A stretch of 64,000 nt of DNA from Agaricus subrufescens (lineage: Eukaryota; Basidiomycota; Agaricomycetes; Agaricales; Agaricaceae), in NCBI GenBank assembly GCA_029945375.1, contig CM057058.1, positions 4,544,734-4,608,733 of the forward strand, in the 5' to 3' direction. The position numbers and the translations under genes are program-made. Every line of letters begins with the position of its first letter. Positions within the stretch are counted from its first letter, which is position 1. Of this stretch, positions 10,828-22,451 are shown piece after piece. The notes beneath the pieces are model-generated. The model was given only the letters and a program-made list of their open reading frames with translations, was not told the origin of the DNA and made no database searches.

Positions 10828-11086
10828 TTCTAAAACAAATTGACATATCCGTCATACGTTGACTCAGGCACGGGTTCAGAGTGGAGCTTTCCTTATACTA
10901 CAATCAAAGGCAGATACACAAGTATGGCGTCGTAATGGTGAGTTGAGGTTGTTAATCTCAAGATCGTTGGTCAGAGCTGCGCCTACTCACCAATTCATTG
11001 AGAACTCCAGTGAATCCTTGTCCGCTTGGAATATAATGTAGTGTAGTAGCAATAACCTTCGTTGACCTTCCACCAACTCGATTGTA
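10828..11086. repeat. Direct repeat of about 250 bp, left copy
   Basis: The block begins at about GTTCTAAAACAA, passes GACATATCC and AATCAAAGGCAGATA, and ends near CTTCGTTGACC. The same order of words recurs at 11126-11371 with many substitutions. No open frame is shared, so it looks like decayed non-coding DNA or an old element. It lies between the two copies of the larger duplication. Confidence 0.75.
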
Positions 11087-11125
11087 AGAGTTTCCCAATT
11101 ACTAAGGTCTTCAGACCTCGCTTCG

Positions 11126-11371
11126 ATGGGTTCTAAAACAACTTGACATATCCATCATACGTCGACCCAGGAACGGGTTAAAAGTGGAGTTTTCCTTATG
11201 TCGCAATCAAAGGCAGATATACAAGCACAGCGAGTCATAGTTGTTGTTAATCTTCATTGAAGATCGTTGTTCAGAATTGCGCCCACGTACCGCCCCATTG
11301 AAACCCCAGTGAGTCCCTATCGAATTGTATAATAATGAAGTTCGATAACATACTCTTCGTTGACTTTCCAC
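11126..11371. repeat. Direct repeat of about 250 bp, right copy
   Basis: Second copy of the 10828-11086 block. Shared words include TTCTAAAACAA, ATCATACGT, TTTTCCTTATG (left copy CTTTCCTTATA) and CAATCAAAGGCAGATA. Several small indels separate the two. No coding potential was recognised. Confidence 0.75.
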
Positions 11372-11715
11372 AGAATTCTTCAGACCTCGCTAATTTGTTC
11401 TTCCCCGTAAGGGTCACATCACGTCGCACTTTCGACGTTAAGAATGTCACGCTTTCCCCGTGTCGGAAAACCAGATTACAACCGAACGCCATGCAAAATG
11501 ATTAGCCGTGCCGAGAGCGCGAAGCCCTTTGCATCTTTGATACACCAACGTAATCGCCGGCCTGCATTCTTTGAAACCAGTACTGTGGATTTCGGCAATA
11601 GAAACTACACACGGAGGGTCTTCCGCCGACTGGGAGTCGCACCGCCATCGCCGACAGAAATTCTGTCAGAACGTAATAACAATCTCAATATACCTACATG
11701 TTTTGCTTATTATTC

Positions 11716-12110
11716 TCTAGATTCACTGACACCCCCCAGACCCCTTAAACAACCTGGACAAGGACACGAAACTTCAAAGTTCTCGGACTATCTCGCAACG
11801 CACATGAAAACAAAAAAACAACTCGTCAAGCAAACCAAATCCGCTCATCCAGAAAACGGCGGATCTGAGGCAAAAATGGCATCAGTCAATGACTGGTCAA
11901 TGAGGCAAACGATGTTCTATCAGATCCTGAAGTGGGAACCTAATTTGACTGTAGGGGTGATCCGAATGATCCGAGCGGCAACAGAGTTTTGCTCAAGGTG
12001 TTCATTCATTTGGTAAGTCATTTAGTGGCAGCGGGTTCCCTGACAGGGCTGTCCGTTTTTGTGTCCAGTCTATTCATGCTCATGGTGGGTGCAAGGACGA
12101 TTAGATGTTC
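11716..12110 (+). pseudogene. Decayed copy of the last exon of the DNAJC3-like gene
   Basis: The sequence follows exon 4 of the gene at 7163-9024 from its splice acceptor (ctctag) through the J domain to the GAYTAGATGTT around the stop. The HPD tripeptide has become HPE (GCTCATCCAGAAAACGGC), and indels break the frame. The Gly-rich coding part is mostly lost. Exons 1-3 are absent, so this fragment was probably never expressed as a co-chaperone. It marks the left edge of the duplicated unit. Confidence 0.8.
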
Positions 12111-12395
12111 TGCCTTGGTATATGTATATTCTGTGTTTTCCATTCATATGCATCCCTAATTGATCGAGCTTGACTTATTCTTGGGGTTTTGATCCGGCAT
12201 ATAAATGGCGTGCCAGCTTTGTATATATTCCATTATCGCACTGATAACCGTCAGCAAAGTATATTTCATAGGGCTTATACAGCATATGGCATAGAGAGAT
12301 TCTGGCTATTGTAACAAAAGATAAGATGTTATGACAGCCTCTCCACCTTGGGACAATCAGGGATGATTTGGGAAATATACTTCTGATACGGCTGC

Positions 12396-12913
12396 TCAAA
12401 CGCAGCTTATACAAGCAGCGGGCTATAGGTGTAGCTCCGTTAGGTAAGTGGTCATAAGTCCGTAAATTGGACGCTTACGATAGCAAATCCAGCAGAAACG
12501 CTCTGGAAGACGCACTTAACTGTGTCGCTGGTGAGGGCGATGACGTCTGCTTGGGCTAGGTTACAAAGAAATGCGTTTAACATGTAATCCTTTGCTAGAG
12601 ACTTGTCTTACTCACCAGGCGTCTGATTTTGGAGGATGGCAGCAGTGACCTTCTCCAAGTCGGCGGCGGCGATACCACAAGCGGAAATGATACCTCCGGT
12701 CTCGGTACCAATAGTCGAGAGGCATTCTAGTTAGGAAACATGGTATGTTAATTAGTGTGTAGTCGATGGAATAGTAAATAGATAGTCCTGACTAGCGACA
12801 TCGCAAGATTGACGAGAGGCAAGTTCAACGGCGGTGGCATCGGTCGCAACAGGGGTGCCAAAGGCTGATACGACGAAGACGAGAGAAACAAGGGGAGCAA
12901 GAGTGAATTTCAT
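12396..12913 (-). CDS. Small secreted six-cysteine protein (copy B)
   Basis: Paralogue of 9412-9915. Exons 12793-12913, 12616-12726, 12479-12555 and 12396-12422 have the same lengths (121/111/77/27 nt) and phases, again giving 111 aa. The signal peptide is MKFTLAPLVSLVFVVSAFG. The six-Cys pattern is CDVAKC, ACG, KC and ACISC near the end. Most differences from copy A are conservative (for example TVVELDSRQT versus TAVELASRQS). No disabling change is visible, so both copies may be active. Function is unknown; a link to fungal calcium-binding secreted proteins is only suggested by cysteine layout. Confidence 0.82.
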
Positions 12914-13378
12914 AGTGTGCAAGTTTTGGAAGAAGGCAGGTGTGGTTTGAGAACTTAGAGAGAACTGTTCGTTAGTTTTCTGAAGGAAAGGTGGTTAGTT
13001 TTGGTCTCTTATATACCTTTCGACGAAAGTATATTGACTGTAAGATGTTATACTTCGGCCCGTCTACTGTCCCATCGTGTCCCAAAAATATCTTGTGTCT
13101 GAACAACAGTGTTAAACTTTTGGAAATACAGGTAACTCATTCTCACGAGAATCTGATCAGCACATTATGTATTTCACACAAGTCATCTGTCAATCACTCT
13201 CAAAGGTTGTCGGTTGACTTAAATGGTATGATACCAATCTGCGGAGGGCGCCGAATGACATCTACGATGCTAATGAGAGGATTTTGATGTTCTTATTGAT
13301 ACTATTCGGACTTATGGGGGGAGCCAAGTAACTAGATCAATTGATATTCCTATCATTCAACGTCAATGCCTATAGCAT

Positions 13379-16300
13379 GGGAGCCAAAAAGGTGCTTAGG
13401 GCTGTGTGGAAACAACTATCATTAATTTGCCGCTCTCTCTGAAGGAAATCCATGATTTACTGTGAAATTCGGACGTCCGGATTGACCGTAATCGCTCAAG
13501 TGAACAGCACAAAAATCAGCGCGATGAATACGCAAAACATTCTTTGGTTCATGAAGGCGTGAGAGACAAACTTGCAATACCCTTGTTTGAAAACTGACAT
13601 CGACAACGTTTTGGCACCGGCGGCGGCGGCGGCCTCCAATTATCAGGATAAAATATGCCAAGAACACCCTTCACTTCCATCGATGAATTCTGGAACAACC
13701 TCCCACTTACCATGCATATGATTAGGCACCGGTTCAGCGTTGTCGTCTTGATCGCAATGTAAACATAAGTCACGGCTGCGGGGAGGTTGCAATTGAAATC
13801 GAGGGTTAGTGAAGTTGCACATGCTGTAATATACGCCGATAGAACTTGATGGATTGTTGAGGATATGGGATAGTTGAGAGGGCTACAAACTAAGAGAGAG
13901 CCCTGTCTTAAACGGAAGGACCTTCAAGATCAGTCGATATAATATCCATATATATCATCTTCCTCTTAGATGAGATAGCAGCAGTTGACAAGTTTAGAGG
14001 GATTTGCAGTACCGCTATTGTTCACCGACAATCATTTGTGTGTAAACGGGTTGGGTAGCACAAATCTCGAAGAAAGTGACCGATGGATCTCGTTGTTTGC
14101 CAGTTACACGGGTTTGGTTAGTGATCGGATTACTTTTCCCAGAACGGAATTTGTATCACACCGACTCGGTCAGGATCAAGTATTCATGGAAACGGATCTC
14201 AGAATCCATCTTGTTCGAGTTGTGGGACCCAAGTAGTGGAGATCAACTCCAGAGTTCCCATAACATCCAAAACTTTTGATTTTACTGCCTATATCTGTAC
14301 CGAGCCCATTGGAGTCACCTGAAGCATCAAGATTGGTTTTCACTACAGTAGGTTCGAGAATATTGCATGATTTTGTGGAAAGTCACCCAGTGACCGCACA
14401 TTGAAAAGGCGGGAGTGAAAGAGCAAAGGGACCCCTGGGCAGTGGTGAGCTCTGGCTGACCAAAAGGCGTCTCTGCTCTATCATACCTGTAGCAAGTCTC
14501 ACCTCTATCTGAGGAAGGTAATGAACAGAAGATGAGTTATTCACTAATGTACAGTCGAGTTGACGATCTCAAGGCTACAAAGAAACAGAGCATCCAAAGG
14601 CATTCAGCCAGTAGCAACAGAGTTATAGCAGCACGAGCAGAGGGCGGATGGGTGGACGGTGAGAGATAGAGAAGACAACCGCCAAATGGCCAGCGCTTGT
14701 TTTCTTTGACTGAGCAAACAGAACACGGGTACTTATGTAGTGGATAATACGTAGGCTTACGCCACATTATACCATCTATGAGAATACAGGACAAATATGT
14801 TCGGCTGCATCTAGATTGAACTATCTTAGTTCAAATTTCCGGTGATACGTGCCAACAACAACTGCCAGTGTCTGGGGCGGCAGTAGTCTTTAATCTCTCT
14901 ACAACGATCTCTAACTACTGCTTTGTGTTAAACGAGCAGGAGGGTGATTTCAAGTGTCATAAAGTCAATGTGAGTTTTTGCTTGTAGCAGACGAACAACA
15001 GGCGACCAGATCGGTTTCTGCAAAACTCAATGTCATCTCGGGGAGTAAGTTGATTATCCGCTAGCACAACAGAGCGTAATTACGCCGTGTCGAATATAAC
15101 AACACTATCTGACATTGTGTGATGGCGTCCTCTTCTGTATCAGCTGTGATTGTACTGGTAAATCACCCTCATTTTTTGAGTAGCAACTGTCCTCTAGTTG
15201 CACTAAAACCTTCGGTGATGTTAGGGATGAAGTGACAAGTCCAAATATAGCACGTGACACGCACTCAAAATACTCGTTTCCAAACTTAACCTGGAGCCTC
15301 ACCCCACTCTTCATTGCCTACTAATAAACACGTGGAGTACGTCGCGTCACAGATGCACCTGGAGGATCAACTCAATACTTGCACTTGTACTTAGCTTGAC
15401 CTCCCGAGGTCGATTGGCGACATACGAGTTGTGGAGAACGTGATCGGGCTATGCCCGAAATGTTCTCTCTTATTTTATTTTCTATTCTCACGGTCGCTAG
15501 GTACTTCAGTAGAAATTTTGTACTTTTGTACTTTGGCTTCCCCCGAGATGGAATGACCCACAGTTTCAGTATCCGACAGTATCGATGAACAGGACAGCCT
15601 GCGCGTTGTATTTGTATTATCGAGCGTTGAAAGAACTTTCATCCTTCAGAGTAAGACAGCCTGTGATTTCAGCTGACTGTTGAAACCACCTGAGGAAGCG
15701 GTATCATGAGAATGGTTACTGAAAGTCAGTCAGATAATGTTGAGAAAAACTGACAAAGAACAAAGCTGAACCATCTTCTGTAGGTTAGTATGAAAATTCT
15801 CACTTGGCAGGCAGATTTGATTAGACTTAGTTTCTGAAATTTTTCTGGTGAGGAGCTAGGAATCGGGAGCCGGATCTGGAACGATTGTGGCTAGACATTT
15901 ATGGGGCCAAGCTTTATGACAGACGGTTGGCTAAGTAAGGAGGGTAAAGTAACTACACCGTGAAGATTTGGGAGTAAGAGGTGGGGGAGATCCAAAGCAG
16001 TAAGGTCGGGGTAAGAGAACGTTGTCAGGTCCCTCACGTGCATCCTTCTCCTCTTACTAGTGCAGTCGGCCTCGTAGTCATTTTGGATCTACACTAACGG
16101 CACTGGTAGATTGGATGCGAAAGCTGGAAGCCTTCTAAGGTCAGGCATAGCGTTGAGCTACGAGTATGATGCGGCCATCTGAGTAGGATGATTTATGCGA
16201 TTCATAGTAATGAGCCTCAGACTGCATGGTTGAAGAGTCGGGCTGGACGCTAGCGTCATGTTATAATAGGGCGTGCGTATGCTCGTTGTTGTAAATTGCT

Positions 16301-16581
16301 TGCGATGGAGCGGATTTGTTATCGATCGTCCTGAATCTCTCAATTTTCGCCGAGCTATCACACAGGCATAGCGCATATGCTTATTTAGATACAGTCAAAA
16401 CCTCACTCCCCAAAGCTTCATACAGAACTGGTCCAGGTCTTCTCTCCAAAGTCAAATTCGTGAAGGAACTCTTGTCGTTTAGTCTCGGTGACCCGATTCA
16501 TTGGGCATAAACCAATCCATAAGTAAGCACAACGTGATAAGAATAAGTGAGTATTCTAACAAATTTCGCTATGCAATCATA
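13379..16581. other. Gene-poor stretch, nothing recognised
   Basis: About 3.2 kb with only short, unrelated open frames, none with a recognisable domain or a convincing intron pattern. A short GGC run lies at about 13617-13633. No repeat of a neighbouring gene was detected. A small unknown gene cannot be excluded. Confidence 0.4.
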
Positions 16582-19500
16582 TCATGATACCGTTAACGTA
16601 ACATTCTGATATGCCTGGTCACTGGTGCCGACTTTGATTGTGAACGTCCCAGGTTCGACAACCCATTTGTTATCCTTTGACCATAATCCGAGGTCATGCA
16701 GTTTGACATTGAGAGCCACTTTTTGCGATTTACCGGGACTTATGGTTGGTCAGCAGCTAAACTGTGACTAGACTAGAACAGGAAAACCTACTCGATTTCA
16801 ACCTTTGAGAATCCAACCAACTCCTGGTTTGGAGTTACGACGGAGCTACGGTCATCAGTGGCATAGACTTGAACCACCTCTTTTCCTGGACGACTGCCCG
16901 TATTGGTTACGGTAACGGAAACTGTCACGGATTCAGCTTTACTGTTAACGTTTGATGGTGAGACTTCCAGGTTAGAGCTGTAGTAACGACATAAGCTCGG
17001 ATAAAAATTATCTATTGGCACTTACTAGTCGAACACTGTGTAGCTCAAACCATGACCGAAACTCCATAGAGGTGAAGGGCTGTTGAGGACGTACTACGGA
17101 AGTGAGGAAGGTAAGGTCATATCAAGATAGGTCGGCATCGATTACCTGGTTTCCGAAATGAAGGGAGCCGTCATCGGGGATAGTCCCAGGATTCCCGGAT
17201 GGCCTGCCTCCTTTGAGATAGTTGAAAAATACTGGAGTGGTTCCGACATCACGGGGCACTGAGATGGATAGCTTTCCTGAAGGGTTTACGTCTCCAAAGA
17301 TAACTTCTGCAATCGCACGTCCTATGTAGCGTTAGAAAGATAACCAGGCTAGGGACATAGAACCAGAGATACCTCCATACTCTCCAGGATAAAATTGGTG
17401 GATAATCGCGTCCACATCTACGATGATATTGAGAAATAATGGGAGTAATCACGCATGTCCGACTTACTGTCCTTGATCCATGGTTCCGCGATCGGCTTTC
17501 CGGTCACGTAGACTACGATAGTCGGTTTTCCGGTCGATTGTACCGCCTTGACAAGCTCAAGCTGAGCACCAGTGAGTCCGAGATCCGACTGATCGCGCGA
17601 TTCACCTGTCGTGGCATTGGTTCCAGGCGTCCATAACAGAGTTTGATCGAGAGACCACGTTCCGACCTAGTGCAGGTTATCAAATTTCGTTATATGGCTT
17701 CAAATAAGACCAACCATGACAATGGCAGCATCGGAGTTCTGGGCGGTCTTAACGGCCTCCGGGAAGCCTGACTGATCATTGGACCAGAGTTCAGCACCCT
17801 GAGCAAAGTTAATTTTGGTTGAGCTGGATATATTCGAGAGATGCTGTTTGAAGCCTTCCAGAGGGCTGATAGCATTGTTTGTTGCATTGAAGAAAACGTA
17901 ATCACCGAACTATATTGAGTCAGCATGCATACCCTTATACCGACAACCGATAAGCTTACCGATACACGATTGACTTGGGGCCCGATCAATGCAATGGAGC
18001 CTATCTTGGGACTCAACGGGAGGGCATTATTCTTGTTCTCGAGTAAGATAATGCTTTCACGATCTGCGCGTTGAAGAACGGCTTGTGACGCAGGAGTACG
18101 TAAAGAAGACTGGTAATCAGCGTATGGGAAGGGGTCTGCAAGGCATGAGAACATGTGATTTTTCACGGTCTTCGCACTCACTCTCAAAGAGGCCTAGTGA
18201 GAATTTGGTACGCAACAAAAACCTTACAGTGTCGTCGACGAACTTCTCGTCGACCTCGCCGCTCTTTACTTGTTGTGTCAGGGTTTCGTACGTGTATGTG
18301 CCTTGTATCAAAATGGGCCTTGGTTTACAAGAAGAAGTGTGGGGTACTCACCACCGCCCATTTCACCGCTCAGTCCGTTTTCAAGTGCAGTCTTGGCGGC
18401 ACATTCACGGGTGTCGCACGTGAAATGGGTAGTGATTTGGAGGTCGATAGAGCCAGCATCGCAAGTCACCCAATATTTGTAGCCCCATTCATTACGGAGC
18501 TAACAGTCAAAGGCGTTCATAGAGGTGGCAAAGAGCTATAGATTTTACTCACGATATCCGTCAAGAGATCTAGTCCATTTTCAGGAAAGCAGAGAAAATA
18601 ACGGCATAAGATGACGTACGAGAGTTAGCAACAGCGGGAATGCCATCATAGCTGGAATAAGCAGTCATAATGGCCAGGGCATCCAAACAGGCCCGCTCAA
18701 ACGGTGGTAAATACGTTGTGCGAAGTTCACGTTCTCCTCCAGTCACTTGGCCAATATTCCTACCGTATGTCTAGGCATGTCTGCTAAGGGAATTATAAAT
18801 GGATTTCACTCACAGCCCACCCTGAGGAGAACCGAATGCCGCAAAATGTTTGCAAGTTGCAGCCATTCGAGCAGTGGCTGTCTTACTGGCATTGCGGCGG
18901 CTGCCGTCTTGAAGGCCATGGACATAGGCATAACCAAGCTCTCCAGTGAGGTGTGGACTTTCACCGAAATTTTCTTCGACACGGCCCCATCTCAGTTCGC
19001 GTGAGAGATCCAAGACCGGTGCAAAAATGTTGTTGATCCCAAGCCCTTCAGCTTCTCTTGCGACGACATCAGCAACATCATGAACTAATTGAGTGTCAAA
19101 TGAAGCAGCTAATCCGATGGGAGAAGGGAATATTGTTCCATTATCGGTGAACCCATGTAGGCCTTGACAGACTGTTAGTGAAGGAATCGAAGGTGGTTTG
19201 CACACTTACCCTCTGATTGGATAAGCGCTGGAATTCCCAGGGTTGTGTTTTCCATCAAATATTGTTGACCCACGGTGATGGCATAAACGAGTTTGTCCCA
19301 TGGCGTTTGGTACCCTGCCCAAATGCTGCCAGCACGGGTATTCATCATTTGTACCTGGATTCGGTGTTACCTTAGATAGACGAGTATAACTCTTGACCTA
19401 CTAAACCAGTTTCATTGTGAACAAGAGTGTCGTCCAGTGGATTGCTCATATCCATCCAACCGTTGATGTCACCCTGTATCCTGGAACGGCCAGAAGATGA

Positions 19501-19773
19501 TCATGGTACAACATTATTAGACGAGCACTATTCCACTTACAATTGGGCGACCTTCTCTTCTAAGCTCATACGTGGAAGAAGATCATTGATTCTCTCCTCA
19601 ATTGACGCTTTTGGATTTTTGTACACAGGAAGTGAGCCATCTTTGTTGGCTTGACGGGCTTCCACGGTAAAATGAAGACCATCTCGAACACCGAAAAGCT
19701 CATGAGCGTTGGATTGGTGAGAGAAAAATGAGAGGAGAGAGGAGAGGGAAACGATCTTCTTTGGCCCGAACAT
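16582..19773 (-). CDS. GH3 beta-glucosidase / glycoside hydrolase family 3, secreted
   Basis: A heavily split gene. It starts at 19773 with a probable signal peptide (IVSLSSLLSFFSHQSNA), followed by a GH3 N-terminal barrel (ASIEERINDLLPRMSLEEKVAQL..., GLGINNIFAPVLDLSRELRWGR, CKHFAAFG). The nucleophile region is WVTCDAGSIDL; its Asp sits in CDAGS rather than the commoner SDW. The C-terminal alpha/beta sandwich contains ILLENKNNALPL, GESRDQSDLGLTGAQ (the likely acid/base Glu is in GES) and FYPGEYGG. A fibronectin-III-like end domain follows (VTNTGSRPGKEVVQVY). The stop is at 16582-16584. The family releases beta-linked glucose or xylose from oligosaccharides. All segments occur in order and I found no frame break, but not every splice site was fixed. 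Confidence 0.9.
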
Positions 19774-20990
19774 GGCGTAGCGAGGGCTAAGAACGGTAAC
19801 CTACACGCACTATTGAGTGATTTATAGTCCTTTAGATACGGTACCACATGTAGAACGCTCCAAAGGGAATCAATGCGGTTTCATTAACCCTAATTTCTGC
19901 CACTGGATTGAATGGTTCTAGCTCTGTATCCCGGAAAATGTGCGATATAAGACAGCTGACCTCTGAATGCAAGCGGAGGTAGTAAACCAATTTTCCTTGT
20001 TGAGTATGATGACTTTTATGAATAGTACTGTTCTTTTCCCGAGGTATCTCCTGTGACACTTCTTCACACATGAACCAGAAGGTTAGGCAGGGCTTTTAGA
20101 GAAATTTCCCATCCCAGAGCCCAATATAGATTTGGAAATTAGCCCATGATCATGAGAAAAAAATACGGTGACTGAACTATCAGTAGCTACTATTCCGTTT
20201 TATACAGAAGTACGAGGAGAGGAACCATGGTTTCTTGTCTGCAAAAGCCAGTCTCAGCAAGAAATGTGGTATCGATATGAATTAGTTGGGGGTTGCATAA
20301 AGCAGCATAAAAATACAGCATGGGTGTATAAGCCATGCTGGTGTCTCTCGCCCGATTGATCGTTATGTGGATGATCTTAAAATAGGTATATCGGTGTTGT
20401 TAGAGTGTCCGCCTCCGGTCCGTAAACGCCGTGGCGGGCCAGAAACACAGCACGTGCTCCGCATGTTCCATGGGACCATGAACCAGATTCTAATCAGCTT
20501 CCCAAGTCATAGCCTCAGCCACCGTGGTCGTATCGCCAAGCGCTGGACTTCAGTGCGCTCACACCGGAGGGTGTCAGCATTGGAACTCTTCCAATTATGG
20601 CTCCGGTAACCTGGTTCAAGCGCCCCGATGATGTTGGCAACGATTCCACATCTCATAAATATGGAGCATGAGATAAGTACCACGCAAACATACTCTATAC
20701 GGCGACAAATCGACCTCCAGTATCTCCGTTGACATGATATCGGATTTATGCTGGGCCGAGACTGATCGATGTGATCTTCGGAATTCCAACCATAAATAAG
20801 TTCACCTAGAGTTCACCCCTCTCATTAGAGTGCATTACATGTGGATTATATCTAGACATCAGCTAACACCGTTACAATACCGATACACTAAGAGTGGAAT
20901 AAATAATATTAAACGAAGCGGATAGATATCATTGCTCCATCGTCATCTGACACCTGTGAGCCCTTTATGCAGAACATAAAATGAAGGGCT
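19774..20990. other. Intergenic, nothing recognised
   Basis: This stretch has the GH3 promoter side at its left end and the 3' flank of the peroxidase gene at its right end. Open frames here are short and show no motif. Confidence 0.4.
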
Positions 20991-21855
20991 TCAGGGCTTC
21001 GTGACTAAACCTTCGCTGACATCATGAGCATTTGCTAGAAGTGCTTCCTCCTCTCGCATTTTTCGCATTGCGTTTCTCATCTCCTTAGAACGCTTGACTA
21101 CATCCAGTAAACCCTGCGTATGAGTAGGCTTCCAGCCATCCGGTAGCCGCTCGTGGCCTATCCATAGGCGCATCCAATCTGTGGGAACGCCGACTTTGTT
21201 TTCCGATTGTCGCTCCCATACTCCGAGGATGATAGCCATTTCCCCTCGAGCTATTTCAGCGTGTACGGGATCCAAAGGTTTAGACACCTTCTCCCGTCGA
21301 ATACGCGAGCGAGCTACATCAAAACCATTCATCAGCGATGGCTCGGGTTCCGGGCCTTCGGCTTTTGTTGTTCCGGTGTCAACCTTAGCATCATTGATCA
21401 ATGCCTCGACAAGCGCCTCATCAATCTTGATGGGTGCGTACTCCTCGCCCGCGGGCGTATCGTGATGAACAAGGCTGGCATCATGTTCTATTACACCGTG
21501 CTTCCCAATATCGTAAAGGTCGATTGGGCGCACACGTCGCAGGAAAGCGAAGCCGACATAGGTGAGGAAGAGTGCGAGTGGCGTCGAGAGCCCGTAACAG
21601 GCTTTCAGCCCGCGTTGGATGGCCCATGCGGAAAGATCCTTTCCATTGCGATTACTAAGAAGGGTTTAGGGAGGGGTAGGGAGCGAAAAGAAGAAACAAC
21701 ACATACATATAGCCATGGTTTGCCATAGTGTTTAGAGCAGGACAAGGGGAACGACTGTCCCCAGGCTGAGGAGGACAGAAGTCATTTGTATGTGCCACAG
21801 GGCATCTTCCGCTAGTGTGTTCGTGCACAGGCGGGTGTCCGTTGGGGAGGGACAT
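20991..21855 (-). CDS. Heme-thiolate peroxidase (chloroperoxidase/unspecific peroxygenase family), short form
   Basis: Two exons (21707-21855 and 20991-21654, 52-nt intron) close to 270 aa. The family uses a Cys-ligated heme and H2O2 to oxygenate or halogenate small substrates. The proximal PCP motif is present (SPCPALNTMANHGYI; axial Cys38). The distal EHD-S motif (IEHDAS; Glu106, His107, Asp108, Ser110) supplies the acid-base Glu and the magnesium site. The size fits the short peroxygenase group. The N-terminus (MSLPNGHPPVHEHTSG) has no signal peptide, unlike secreted peroxygenases, so an intracellular enzyme is likely unless an upstream exon exists. The Met at 21855 is the closest one upstream of the conserved part. 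Confidence 0.9.
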
Positions 21856-22451
21856 TTGGCTGGGCAGACGGGGGGATAGAATTGTTGCAAATTGTACACT
21901 CTTGACCAGATGTCCACCTTTATATTGGTCTAAGAGCTGTGCATCATAGATTGATTCCGTCCTGATTCTGTACATTTACCAGAAAGGACCATGAACTCCA
22001 CCCTGTGCTGGCGTCGGGACATTGGGAATGATTGGCCGATATTCAATCAAGCTCATTAGCTCATTAGGGTTTAGCGGCCAGGTGAGTGACGTTTCGAGAT
22101 GGTCGGAGGCAAAGATCTAGCGACGAAAGCTTCGATGAAAGCTATGACTCATGATCACGTACTGGTTCTCAGCTGGTTATTGAGCTCTGCAAAGCCTGTG
22201 TGAATCAGATCAGTATGCTGTGTGATGCAATCATCTGCCATCAATGTCGAGTTACGTTCCTTTCGGTGAATGGAAACTGCCGGTCAAACGGAACCCATAC
22301 GTATATGAAACGCATGTGTCCACATGATCAGTTGTGGCCTTCGAGTAGCTAAATGCTGTTGGGTTCCTAGTCCGTTGCATACGGCCAAAGCGCGCTGATC
22401 GTTGCTGTAAAGATCATAGAGGTCATCTCGTACTTTGCAGTGGAATGACTT
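21856..22451. other. Intergenic, promoter of peroxidase gene
   Basis: About 600 bases between two minus-strand genes. No coding or repeat signal was seen. Confidence 0.4.

Larger units (their letters stand above)
11716..13378. repeat. Tandem segmental duplication, right copy
   Basis: Counterpart of 8608-10413. It contains the J-domain remnant, a spacer, the second secreted-protein gene and its promoter, and ends with the shared CCTATCATTCAACGTCAATGCC block at about 13351-13372. The coding exons of the secreted gene are better conserved than the spacers, which points to selection on that gene after duplication. Confidence 0.8.

Noticed and set aside
11444..12016. 190-aa plus-strand frame
   Set aside because: Its right part is the frame-shifted J-domain remnant; the left part has no recognised motif, so it is not supported as a gene.
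13617..13633. GGC run as a coding repeat
   Set aside because: No gene could be built around it; treated as a simple repeat.
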